NCBI GenBank assembly: GCA_025352585.1
Contig: JANXTD010000663.1
Span: 1 to 7,771 of the forward strand
Origin: Fimbriiglobus sp.
GTDB taxonomy: Bacteria > Planctomycetota > Planctomycetia > Gemmatales > Gemmataceae
DNA: 7,771 bases
Reading direction: 5' to 3'
The position numbers were made by a program, and so were the translations under genes. Under the pieces are notes generated by a model. It made no database searches and was not told the origin of the DNA. It saw only the letters and a list, made by a program, of their open reading frames with translations. Shown one piece after another: positions 1 to 7,584 of this stretch. Each line of letters begins with the position of its first letter. Position 1 is the first letter of the stretch.

Positions 1-6
1 TACTAC

Positions 7-21
7 CGGCGGGACCCGCCG
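7..21. repeat. GC-rich perfect palindrome downstream of the WD40 gene
   Basis: CGGCGGG (7-13) and CCCGCCG (15-21) are perfect inverted repeats around a single central A. A competing pairing also exists: CGGGAC (10-15) with GTCCCG (29-34). The palindrome lies about 90 bases past the stop codon of the minus-strand WD40 gene, so it could act as a transcript end or stability hairpin. On the minus strand it is not followed by a T-run, so it is not a canonical intrinsic terminator. It may also be part of a dispersed repeat that continues left of the window. Confidence 0.55.
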
Positions 22-64
22 AGCGCAAGTCCCGTGCCACACCAACTGCGTAAGTCCTATGGTC

Positions 65-88
65 TTCTCCGCTTCTCTGCTCCTCCGC
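65..88. repeat. Three tandem octamers (consensus TTCTCCGC)
   Basis: Three contiguous 8-base units are visible: TTCTCCGC (65-72), TTCTCTGC (73-80) and TCCTCCGC (81-88). GGTTAACGTTTT follows directly. The pyrimidine-rich strand is the plus strand, so the 3' flank of the WD40 transcript would be purine-rich here. From memory, tandem CTCTGCG-like octamers recur between genes in many environmental bacteria; I could not verify that this belongs to that class. Confidence 0.6.
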
Positions 89-107
89 GGTTAACGTTTT
101 GAATCCA

Positions 108-3100
108 TCAATCTAGCAGCATCGTCGTGCCGTCGCTCTGGCCGACGGCGGCGCGCTGGCCGTCGGGGGTGAAGGCCAGGCTCGTCGCGGGGGCGGGCAA
201 CTTCCACGCCTTCAGCGGCTTTCCGGCCAGCGTCCAAGTCTTCACCGTGCCGTCGTCGAAGAAGACGCCGAAGCGGTCGCCGGCGGGGGCCGTCACCACG
301 CCCATCGGGCCGCGGCCGCCGGCGAACGGCTCGCTGGACGCGCGGTCCTTGACCGTGGCGATACGCAGTTGGCCGGCGGTGTCGATGGCCACGACCTTCG
401 TCTGGTCGGGCGAGAAGGCCAGGTCGCGCAGGCCGACGCGGGCCAGCGGCCAGTCGGCCCCGACGCGCTCCTTGGTGGCGAAGTCCCAGAGCCGCACGAC
501 CCCGTCCTCGCCGCCGGTCGCGACGAGGCCCAGGTCGGTCGCGACGCAGGCGCAACTCAGCCGCCGGCCGCGCTCGACGACCTGCGTCAGCGGCCTGGCG
601 TCGGCGTCGAACAGCTCGAAGGTTGAGGTGCCGTCGGCTCGGGAGCCGGCCGTCGCCACCCGGCCGGTCGCCGGGTCGGCGTGCAGCGAGAAGTTGGCCT
701 GGCCCGGCGCGGTCGGGGCGCTGCGGGTCTCGCGCCAGCCGGTCGCGGTCTTGCCCCACCAGCGGACGCGGCCGTCGTTGCCGGTACTCGCCAGCGCCTC
801 CTCGGAGAGGAACGCCATCGCGTGGACCGACGCCCCGGAGCCGGTCAGCGTGGCGACCAACTGCCCGTCGGCCAGCGTCCAAATCTTGACGGCGCGATCC
901 CGCCCGGCGGTCGCCAGCAGCAGCCCCTTCGGGCTGACGGCGACCGACTGCACCGCCCCGGTGTGCCCGGCGTTGGCGGACGTGTCAGCGCGCGGGATGT
1001 CGAAGCGGCGGAGGGTCTTATCCACCGAGGTCGAGAGCAGAGTGCGGCCGTCGGCACTGAAGGCGACGCCGGTGACCCAGTCGGCGTGGCCTCGGAAGGC
1101 CCGGACTTCCGCAAGCCCGGCGGTACTCCACAGCCGCACCGCCGCGTCCGCACCGCCCAGCGCGAACAGCTTGCCGTCGGGCGAGAACGCGACCGCCGAC
1201 AGCGGCGACACCGCGCCGGGGGCCGGAGCGACCGCCGGGGCCGAGCCGACCGGCGGCGTGCCGAAGCCCAACGCCCGCGCCGCGCCGGCCGCCGGCTCGA
1301 GGCGGGCGAGCGGCGTCGGGGCCGTGGCGTCGGGGGCGGCCCAGAGCTTCGCCAGGCCGTCGCCGCCGCAGGTGAGCAGCCGCGTGCCGTCGGGGTGGAA
1401 CGCCGCCGCCCCGACACCGGAGGTGTGCGCCACCACGGACCCGATGCGCAGGGGGTCGCCGGTCGCGGGGGCGGTCAGGATCGTCAGGGTGCCGTCGGCC
1501 GTGCCGACCGCGAGCCGCTTGCCGTCGGGCCGCGCTGCCAGGGCCGTCACCGGCGAGTTCGCTGTCCACGTCCACAGCGGCTTCCCAGCCGCGTCCCAGG
1601 CGCGGACGGTCTTATCGACGCCGCCGGAGAAGACGCGGCCGCTCGCGGCGTGACTCGTCACCGCCAGCACGGCCGAGGTGTGGCCGGTCAGGTCGGTCGC
1701 CTTGCCGGTGGCCGTGTCCCACAGCTTGACGAGGCGGTCGCCCGACGCCGTGGCCAGCACGCTGTCACTCACGTAGGCGAGGGCCGGCACCGCGGCGGTG
1801 TGCCCGGCCAGCGACTTGACGAGCTTGCCAGTCGCGGCGTCGTAAAGCCGGGCGACCTTGTCCGCGCCGACGGTGGCGTACGACTTGCCGTCGGGGCTGA
1901 CGGCGACGTTCCACAGCGAGTCGGTCGCGTCGGCCTGCTGGCGGCTCTCGTCGTCCGAAGCCAGCGGCCAGAGTTGCAGCAGCCCCTCGACGGTGCCGAC
2001 GACGATCGACGCCCCGTCCGGCGAAATGGCGACCGCGCTGACGCCGACTTCGCGCGTCTCGCCGGCGGTCGGCAGGGCGGCGCTCGTGAACGCGGCGAGC
2101 GACTTGCCGGTGGCCGTCTCGCAGACGCGGGCGGTGCGGTCGGTGCCGCCGGTGACGAAGCGGGTGCCGTCCGGCGTCGCGGCCAGGCAGGTCACGGGGC
2201 CGGCGTGGCCGGCGTAGAAGCGGGCGGCCGTGCCGACCCCGGCGACCGCCGCGTCGACCTCGGGGCCGGTCGTCAGCCGCACGCGCGGGTCGCCGCCGAC
2301 GGTGAGGACGTTGCCCGTCTCGCCGACGAAGGCGACGCCGAACGCCCCGGCCGCGCCGACGACGCCGTCGGCCACGGCCAACCCGAGCAGTTGCGGCTTG
2401 ACCTCGTCGCCGAGCGGGTAGATCAGCAACTCGCCGGACGCGTTGACGGTGGCGAGTGTCCGGGAGGCCCCCTTGCCGGCCGACACGGCGACCGCCTCGA
2501 CGCGGTTGGTCTGCTCCGGGAAGCTGTACTTCGTCGCGCCCGTCGCCACGTCCCAGACGATGACCTTGCGGTCGTCACCGCCGGTCACGAGCGTCTTGCC
2601 GTCGGGCGTGAAGGCGAGGCCGCGTGCGCTGGCGGTGTGGCCCTTGAGCGTCTGGGCGAGCTTGCCGGTCGCGGCATCCCAGAGGTGAATCAGCTTGCCG
2701 CCGCTCGACGCGACCGACTTGCCGTCGGGGCTGAAGGCGACGTTCGGCACCTTCAAGACGTTGGTCGGGTCGTCGTCGCCCGACTGGTGCCCGCGGTACG
2801 TCAGCAGTTCGCGGCCGTTGTCGAGGTTCCAGACCTTGACCGTGCCGTCGCGGGACGACGTGGCCAGCCGCCGGCCGTCGGGCGAGTAGCTCATGCCGGT
2901 CACGCGGTCGGCGTGGCGGAACGGACTGCCGCCGCCGAAGGACCGCGACACCCCGGCCGGGAGTGGCGTCGCCGGCACTGGGATCGCGCGGCGGGCCTCG
3001 CGCGCCAGTCGCAGCGCCTGCGCGGCGTTGCCGGCGGCGTCGGCCGCTTTGGCCCGCGTCAGCAACTCGTCGGCGGCGGCCAGGTCGGCGACGCTCGCCT

Positions 3101-3227
3101 TCGACTCGGCCCGCTCCGTGTCGAACGCGGTGGCCTGCGCGGCGAACGGCGTCGGCTGCGCGACGGCGACCGACGGCGACAGCAGCAGGACGCCGAGGAG
3201 GGCCACGGGAACGCAGAAGCGGGGCAT
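108..3227 (-). CDS. Exported protein of about 21 WD40-like repeats
   Basis: The product has 1039 residues. Residues 1-23 form a signal peptide with a hydrophobic core and an AVA|Q cleavage site, so it is probably secreted or periplasmic. Residues about 34-82 are Ala-rich and helical, resembling a short TPR-like hairpin. From about residue 103 to the C-terminus I count about 21 WD40-like units with recurring SPDGK turns and DGTVKVW or LWD strand ends, and GH at many unit starts. A Pro/Ala-rich linker (about 655-677) splits the array. WD40 propellers are scaffolds for protein contacts; no catalytic or haem-binding (CXXCH) motif is seen, so the partner is unknown. The reading frame stays open far upstream, but the start at 3227 is chosen because the signal peptide begins there and the upstream part overlaps the epimerase gene. 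No strong Shine-Dalgarno is seen. It lies 38 bases after the epimerase stop, suggesting cotranscription. Confidence 0.93.
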   Translation of the reverse strand: MPRFCVPVALLGVLLLSPSVAVAQPTPFAAQATAFDTERAESKASVADLAAADELLTRAKAADAAGNAAQALRLAREARRAIPVPATPLPAGVSRSFGGGSPFRHADRVTGMSYSPDGRRLATSSRDGTVKVWNLDNGRELLTYRGHQSGDDDPTNVLKVPNVAFSPDGKSVASSGGKLIHLWDAATGKLAQTLKGHTASARGLAFTPDGKTLVTGGDDRKVIVWDVATGATKYSFPEQTNRVEAVAVSAGKGASRTLATVNASGELLIYPLGDEVKPQLLGLAVADGVVGAAGAFGVAFVGETGNVLTVGGDPRVRLTTGPEVDAAVAGVGTAARFYAGHAGPVTCLAATPDGTRFVTGGTDRTARVCETATGKSLAAFTSAALPTAGETREVGVSAVAISPDGASIVVGTVEGLLQLWPLASDDESRQQADATDSLWNVAVSPDGKSYATVGADKVARLYDAATGKLVKSLAGHTAAVPALAYVSDSVLATASGDRLVKLWDTATGKATDLTGHTSAVLAVTSHAASGRVFSGGVDKTVRAWDAAGKPLWTWTANSPVTALAARPDGKRLAVGTADGTLTILTAPATGDPLRIGSVVAHTSGVGAAAFHPDGTRLLTCGGDGLAKLWAAPDATAPTPLARLEPAAGAARALGFGTPPVGSAPAVAPAPGAVSPLSAVAFSPDGKLFALGGADAAVRLWSTAGLAEVRAFRGHADWVTGVAFSADGRTLLSTSVDKTLRRFDIPRADTSANAGHTGAVQSVAVSPKGLLLATAGRDRAVKIWTLADGQLVATLTGSGASVHAMAFLSEEALASTGNDGRVRWWGKTATGWRETRSAPTAPGQANFSLHADPATGRVATAGSRADGTSTFELFDADARPLTQVVERGRRLSCACVATDLGLVATGGEDGVVRLWDFATKERVGADWPLARVGLRDLAFSPDQTKVVAIDTAGQLRIATVKDRASSEPFAGGRGPMGVVTAPAGDRFGVFFDDGTVKTWTLAGKPLKAWKLPAPATSLAFTPDGQRAAVGQSDGTTMLLD

Positions 3228-3265
3228 CGGGGCGTCTCGCGGGGTGCGTGGGGGGTGCGGTGAGT

Positions 3266-4243
3266 TTACCGCGCCGCGCCCGCCCGGTCCCGCGAATCCC
3301 GCCAGCGCCGGCACAGGTCGGCGGCGGCACCGGCCCAGGTCGGGAAGTCGAACGCGAAGCCGGCGTCGAGCAAGCGCGTCGGCACCACGCGGCGACTCTT
3401 CAGCACCAACTCGCTCTCGGTGCGCATCAGCCGCGTCCCGAGTTCGATCATCCAGCGCGTCGCCGGCAGGCCGAACGGGACCCCCGCGGCGGCGCGTAAC
3501 TCGCGCATAAACTTGGCGTTGGGCAGCGGGTTCGGCGCGGCCAGGTTGACCGGCCCGCACAGGTCGTCGCGGCCGATCAGGAACGTGACGGCCCGGACGA
3601 AGTCGCGGTCGTGGATCCACGACAGGTACTGCCGGCCGTCGCCGTTGGTGCCGCCGAGGCCACGACGAACCAGCCCGAGCAGCACGTCGAAGACGCCGTA
3701 CCGGTCGGGACTCATCGTCATCGCAGCGCGGAGCAGGACCTTGCGGGTGCGCGGGGTGTCGGCGTCGTTGGCCGCGCGCTCCCACGCCTGGGCCACGGTC
3801 GCGCTAAACTTCCAGGTGTCCGGGGCACCGACCTCGGTCGCGGTGCCGGCGAGGAGTCCCGTCGCCTCGTCGTTGGCGGCGTCGTAGCGGTGCGCGTAAA
3901 TCGTCGCCGTGCTCGCCTGCAACCAGACGCGGGGCGGCCGGACAGCGCGGCCGATCGCCAGGCCGACGGCCCGCGTCGAGGCGGTGCGCGACTCCAGAAT
4001 GAGCTTGCGGTTGGCGTCCGTGTAGCGGCAATTCACACTCCGCCCGGCGAGGTTGACGACGGCGTCGGCCCCCTCCAACTCCGCCGCCCACGCGCCGACG
4101 GTCGCGGCGTCCCACGCTACGACTCGCCACGGGGCCGGGTGTGGCGTTCGGCTCAGCACGACGACCTCGTGCCCCGCGGCGACGAAGGCGCGAACGAGAA
4201 TCGTGCCGACTTGCCCGGAGCCGCCGGGGATGACGATCTTCAT
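3266..4243 (-). CDS. TIGR01777-family NAD(P)-binding epimerase (extended SDR, DUF1731 C-terminus)
   Basis: The 325-residue length is close to the usual family size of about 300. Residues 1-13 hold the beta strand and GGSGQVG (7-13), a GxxGxxG nucleotide-binding loop of a Rossmann fold. VVNLAG (about 63-68) is the second typical SDR cofactor motif. An ASTATIY segment sits where SDR proteins carry the active-site Ser and Tyr, but no Lys follows at the YxxxK spacing, so activity cannot be assumed. The last 60 residues (SELVLKSRRVVPTRLLDAGF and then FDFPTW) match the DUF1731 C-terminal pattern of this family, which includes E. coli YfcH. No signal peptide is seen, so it is probably cytosolic. The substrate is unknown. 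The start is supported by a GAGGAA ribosome-binding site seven bases upstream. It is probably the first gene of a unit with the WD40 gene. Confidence 0.92.
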   Translation of the reverse strand: MKIVIPGGSGQVGTILVRAFVAAGHEVVVLSRTPHPAPWRVVAWDAATVGAWAAELEGADAVVNLAGRSVNCRYTDANRKLILESRTASTRAVGLAIGRAVRPPRVWLQASTATIYAHRYDAANDEATGLLAGTATEVGAPDTWKFSATVAQAWERAANDADTPRTRKVLLRAAMTMSPDRYGVFDVLLGLVRRGLGGTNGDGRQYLSWIHDRDFVRAVTFLIGRDDLCGPVNLAAPNPLPNAKFMRELRAAAGVPFGLPATRWMIELGTRLMRTESELVLKSRRVVPTRLLDAGFAFDFPTWAGAAADLCRRWRDSRDRAGAAR

Positions 4244-4250
4244 GACGGTG

Positions 4251-4256
4251 TTCCTC
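4251..4256 (-). promoter_or_regulatory. Ribosome-binding site of the epimerase gene
   Basis: Read on the minus strand this is GAGGAA, separated by seven bases from the ATG at 4243. It is the only clear Shine-Dalgarno among the four genes here, and it fixes the start of the epimerase. Confidence 0.65.
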
Positions 4257-4291
4257 GGGAAAGTTTGCCTGATCGTTCAACCGTGAAGCCC

Positions 4292-4390
4292 GGCGAAGTT
4301 CAACGGCCAAGGCGAGCGCGGGACGAACTTGCCGTTGCCCCGACACCGTCGGGAAGGTATTCGCGGCGACGCAAACCTCCCAACTTCGCC
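4292..4390. repeat. Short inverted repeat in the divergent promoter region
   Basis: GGCGAAGTT (4292-4300) and AACTTCGCC (4382-4390) are perfect 9-base reverse complements 81 bases apart, inside the gap between the divergent epimerase and DUF481 genes. A chance match of this length in a gap this short is possible but not common. It could be an operator pair for a regulator serving both genes; nothing else in the sequence supports that. Confidence 0.35.
4335..4363 (+). promoter_or_regulatory. Weak candidate sigma70-like promoter for the DUF481 gene
   Basis: TTGCCC (4335-4340) and TATTCG (4358-4363) are spaced by 17 bases, and the predicted start of transcription would be about 30 bases before the ATG at 4402. 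Both boxes match consensus only partly, and GC-rich planctomycete promoters are poorly defined, so this is a tentative call. Confidence 0.22.
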
Positions 4391-4401
4391 ACGGATTTCC
4401 C

Positions 4402-5316
4402 ATGCGTTCGAGCCGGCTCACGTCATCGCTGCTACTGGTGCTCGCCCTCGCCGGGGTGTCGTCGGCACAGTCGGCGCTCAAGCCGCCGGGGGGGAGCTCG
4501 ACCTTCGGGGCGGCCCCGGACCAAGCGTTCACGGCCGGCGCGATCTTCGCGCCGCCCAAGGCTGAGCCGCCGGTGACGCCGGTGCAAGCTGTCGAGTTCG
4601 CGCCGATTGGCGCGGGGGCCGACGGCGGGCTGCTGCCGATTCGGGTCGTGCCGCCGCCGATCCTGTGGAGCGGCAGCGCCGAGACCGGCCTGAACGGCGC
4701 GAGCGGCAACGCCGACCTGTTCAACTTCCGCGCCGCCGCCAACGCCACCCGCAAGGCGACCGACAACGTCTTCACGTCCGACTTCTTGTACACGTACACG
4801 CAGGCCAACAAGGTCACCACGATCCAGCAGGCCCTGCTGAACGCCCGCGACGAAGTCTTGTTCGCCGGCTCGCCGTGGAGCCTGTTCGCCAGCACCAACG
4901 TCGAGTACGACGAGTTGCGCGCGTACAAGTTCCGCGTCGGGGTGTACGCCGGCGTCGGCTACACGTTCATCGACGACGCCGACCTGACGTTCAAGGTGCG
5001 GGCCGGGGCCGGGGCCGTGCGCGAACTCGGCAGCGGCGGCCTGGCCGACCGCTGGGTGCCCGAGGCGGTCTTCGGCTACGACTTCAAGTACAAGATCAAC
5101 GACCGCTCGTCGTTCCTGTCGGTCCTCGACTTCTACCCGCGCATCGACGACTTCTCGAAGTACCGCCTGCGGGCGCGGCTCGGCTACGAGCACGTCCTCG
5201 ACCCCGCCAACGGCCTCGTGCTCCGCCTCGGCCTGCAAGACCGGTTCGACAGCGACCCCGGCAACGCCAAGCGCAACGACGTGACCTACTTCATGACGCT
5301 CGGGGTGAAGTTCTAA
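4402..5316 (+). CDS. DUF481 (YdiY-like) outer-membrane beta-barrel protein
   Basis: The product has 304 residues. Residues 1-22 form a signal peptide ending SSA|Q. Residues 24-85 are a Pro/Ala/Gly-rich, low-complexity stretch, probably a periplasmic linker. From W89 (WSGSAETG, then SGNAD) the sequence follows the DUF481 pattern: alternating polar and hydrophobic strands, a paired aromatic segment (SLFASTNVEYDELR, about 160-173), GVGYTF (184-189), and a final strand ending in Phe (FMTLGVKF), the typical C-terminal signature recognised by the BAM complex. DUF481 proteins are outer-membrane proteins of unknown function; E. coli YdiY is described as acid or salt induced. Start choice: the ATG at 4402 gives an intact signal peptide, though no Shine-Dalgarno precedes it. 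It is divergent from the epimerase and convergent with the transporter, whose stop it overlaps by four bases. Confidence 0.87.
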   Translation: MRSSRLTSSLLLVLALAGVSSAQSALKPPGGSSTFGAAPDQAFTAGAIFAPPKAEPPVTPVQAVEFAPIGAGADGGLLPIRVVPPPILWSGSAETGLNGASGNADLFNFRAAANATRKATDNVFTSDFLYTYTQANKVTTIQQALLNARDEVLFAGSPWSLFASTNVEYDELRAYKFRVGVYAGVGYTFIDDADLTFKVRAGAGAVRELGSGGLADRWVPEAVFGYDFKYKINDRSSFLSVLDFYPRIDDFSKYRLRARLGYEHVLDPANGLVLRLGLQDRFDSDPGNAKRNDVTYFMTLGVKF

Positions 5317-7574
5317 ACCGGTCCCTTCGCCTTGCGGACGCCGACGACGAACAGCACCAGCGCCAGGCCGGCAAACAGTAGCGCCACCGGCAGGCTACTC
5401 TGCGCCCACGGCACGTTGAACACCGTGACGCCCCCGAGCAGGCTCTTGCCCAGGTCGAAGCGGGCCTCCAGCGACTCGCTGAAACCCAGCAGCGTCGCCA
5501 GCAGCGCCGCGATGGCACCGCCCGCGATGTAGCCGGAACTCAGCAACACGCCGGGGCTGCTGTCGCTCTCGTCGGCCGGGGCGCGGCGGATATTGTCCAC
5601 CGCCCTTCGCAACGCCCCGCCCAGGAAGATCGGCATCGACGACGAGATCGGTAGGTAAACCCCCACCGCGAACGGCAGCGACGGCACCCCGGCGAGTTCC
5701 AGGCCGATGGCGATCAGCACGCCGATGAGAACCAAGTCCCACGGCAAGTTGCGGTCGAAGATGCCGTCGATGATTAGCGCGACGAGTTGCGTCTTCGGGG
5801 CGTCGAAGCGGGTCACCGCGACGCCGTCGTCCCTCTGAGTGAGTTGACCGTTGATGGCCGGGTCGCACAGATACGCGAATCGGCCGGCGTCGTCGATCAG
5901 GTAGCGGCCCGGCTTCACGTCAAGCGGCTGACCGGGAGCCGCGGTGAACATCGTCGGGTCGATCTTCTCGCGCGCCCCGATGTTGAGGACGCGGTACGTC
6001 GCCGGGTCGTCGGCGTATTGTCCGGCCTGCACCTTGCCGGTGTCGGTGAGGCGGTTCACATCGACCGTCGCGTTCGGCAGGCCGTTCTTCGAGTAAATGG
6101 TGCCGACGAGGTTGACCGCGATCAGCACCAAGCCGACGAACAGTGCCGAGGTCAGCGAGCCGATGAGGATGGCGTACTGCTGCGCCCGCGGGGTCGCGCC
6201 GAGCAAGTGGCCGGTCTTGAGCGCCTGTGAGGTGGTCCCGCCGTTCGAGCAGGCGACGCAGACGATGCCGGCGATGGTCAGCGCGAGCAGCTTGGTCTCC
6301 TTGCCCAGGCCGATCACGCCGACCTCGCTCAGGCCGACGAGGGCCAGGCAGGTCAACAACAGCGTGGCGACGGTCATCCCCGAAATCGGGTTCGACGACG
6401 AGCCGATCTCGCCGGTCAGCCGCGACGAGACCGTCACGAACAGGAAGCCGAAGAGCAGGATCATCAGCGCCCCGGCCAGCCCGCCTCCGGTGAAGCCGAG
6501 GCCGAGTTGAGGCAGCGCCATCAGCGCGAGGACCATGCCGAGACTGCCGCCCACCACGACCGACAGCGGCAAGTCGCGCTCGGTGCGGCGGACGCGGCCC
6601 GCCCCGGTGCCGTCGCCGGCCGACCGAAGGTCGCGCAGGCCGCCGAGGACCGCGGCGACGATGACCGGCAGCGCCTGCAACATGCTGATGATGCCGCCGG
6701 CGGCGACCGCCCCCGCGCCGATGAACAGGACGTAGCTCGTGCGGATCTCCTTGACGCTCATGTCGCGGACGAGCTTCTTCGTCTCGGGGGCGAGCGGCGC
6801 GGCCAGGCCCTCGCCGAAGTAGGCGATCAGCGGCGTGATGATCAGGTACGCCAGCACGCCGCCGGCGACCATGATGCCGGCGATGCGAGGCCCGATGATG
6901 TAGCCGACCCCCAGCATGGGGGCCGACATCTCGCTGGCCAGCACCCCCGCCTTGAGGCCGACCGCCTGCCCCGCGAGGTTCGTGCCGTACAGCTTCAGCT
7001 CGACGCCGTCCTTGAGGAGCTTGAAGCCCTGCACGGCGTACTGGAAGGCGAAGCCGACGCCGAAGCCGGCGAAGAGCAACTTGCCCATCGGCCCGCCCTT
7101 CTCGCCGGCGATTAGCACGTCGGCGCACGCGGCCCCCTCCGGGTACTTCAGCTCGCCATGCTGCTTGACGATGAACGCCCGCCGCAGCGGGATCATCATC
7201 AGGATGCCGAGCAGCCCGCCGAACACCCCGACGGTCATCACGCGCACGGCGTCAATGTCGTAGCCGAGGATCAGCAGGGCGGGCATGACGAAGCCGACGC
7301 CGAAGGCGATCGACTCGCCGGCCGACCCCGTCGTCTGGACGATATTGTTCTGGAGGATTGTCGTCTTGCCGAACGCCTTGAACAGCGTGATGGCCAGGAC
7401 CGCGACGGGGATCGACGCCGAGATGGTCAGCCCGACTTTGAGCACCAGGTAGACCGACGACGCCCCGAAGACGATGCCGAGCACCGCCCCCAACAGCACC
7501 GGCAGGAAGGTGAGTTCGGCCTGCCCCTCGGCGTCGGGGACGAACGGGCGGAAGGCGGGTTTCTCGTCAGGCAT
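5313..7574 (-). CDS. OPT-family oligopeptide transporter (TIGR00733-like)
   Basis: The product has 753 residues and is strongly hydrophobic, with well over ten membrane segments: an inner-membrane proton-coupled symporter for oligopeptides or metal chelates, by family knowledge. Family signatures seen are NNIVQTTGSAGESIAFG (76-92), KYPEGAACADVL (143-154), RTERDLP (330-336), SSSNPISGMT (392-401), GGTTSQALKTGHLLGATP (445-462) and LPFAVGVYLPISSSMPIF (633-650). Residues about 495-595 form a hydrophilic domain between membrane segments, so the protein is longer than many bacterial OPT proteins of 600-700 residues. The start is the ATG at 7574; a TTG three codons upstream (7583) is possible, and neither has a Shine-Dalgarno. 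The substrate cannot be told from the sequence. It has no transport or peptidase partner gene nearby, which fits OPT proteins working alone. Confidence 0.95.
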   Translation of the reverse strand: MPDEKPAFRPFVPDAEGQAELTFLPVLLGAVLGIVFGASSVYLVLKVGLTISASIPVAVLAITLFKAFGKTTILQNNIVQTTGSAGESIAFGVGFVMPALLILGYDIDAVRVMTVGVFGGLLGILMMIPLRRAFIVKQHGELKYPEGAACADVLIAGEKGGPMGKLLFAGFGVGFAFQYAVQGFKLLKDGVELKLYGTNLAGQAVGLKAGVLASEMSAPMLGVGYIIGPRIAGIMVAGGVLAYLIITPLIAYFGEGLAAPLAPETKKLVRDMSVKEIRTSYVLFIGAGAVAAGGIISMLQALPVIVAAVLGGLRDLRSAGDGTGAGRVRRTERDLPLSVVVGGSLGMVLALMALPQLGLGFTGGGLAGALMILLFGFLFVTVSSRLTGEIGSSSNPISGMTVATLLLTCLALVGLSEVGVIGLGKETKLLALTIAGIVCVACSNGGTTSQALKTGHLLGATPRAQQYAILIGSLTSALFVGLVLIAVNLVGTIYSKNGLPNATVDVNRLTDTGKVQAGQYADDPATYRVLNIGAREKIDPTMFTAAPGQPLDVKPGRYLIDDAGRFAYLCDPAINGQLTQRDDGVAVTRFDAPKTQLVALIIDGIFDRNLPWDLVLIGVLIAIGLELAGVPSLPFAVGVYLPISSSMPIFLGGALRRAVDNIRRAPADESDSSPGVLLSSGYIAGGAIAALLATLLGFSESLEARFDLGKSLLGGVTVFNVPWAQSSLPVALLFAGLALVLFVVGVRKAKGPV

Positions 7575-7584
7575 GGTCGCCAAT

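Noticed and set aside
1171..2729. Repeated 11-mer TTGCCGTCGGG (at 1171, 1519, 1885, 2596 and 2719) considered as a DNA repeat family or binding-site array
   Set aside because: Each copy encodes the PDGK turn of a WD40 unit on the minus strand, so the repetition follows from the protein repeat and shared codon choice.
681..3263. Plus-strand open frame of 860 codons antisense to the WD40 gene
   Set aside because: Its translation is rich in Arg, Gly, Ala and Asp with no domain or repeat logic of its own. The minus-strand frame has clear WD40 units and a signal peptide. It is a by-product of high GC and PDGK-type codon repeats.
3228..3785. Upstream extension of the WD40 frame by 186 codons
   Set aside because: It lies entirely over the 38-base spacer and the well-supported epimerase gene, has low-complexity Arg-rich sequence, and would bury the signal peptide inside the protein.
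3804..4928. Minus-strand frame of 374 codons across the divergent gap
   Set aside because: It overlaps the epimerase and DUF481 genes in other frames and shows no family features. The GGGCGC-type composition explains the open frame.
5920..7128. Minus-strand frame of 402 codons within the transporter
   Set aside because: It is a shifted frame of the OPT gene with Arg/His-rich translation; the OPT frame carries all family motifs.
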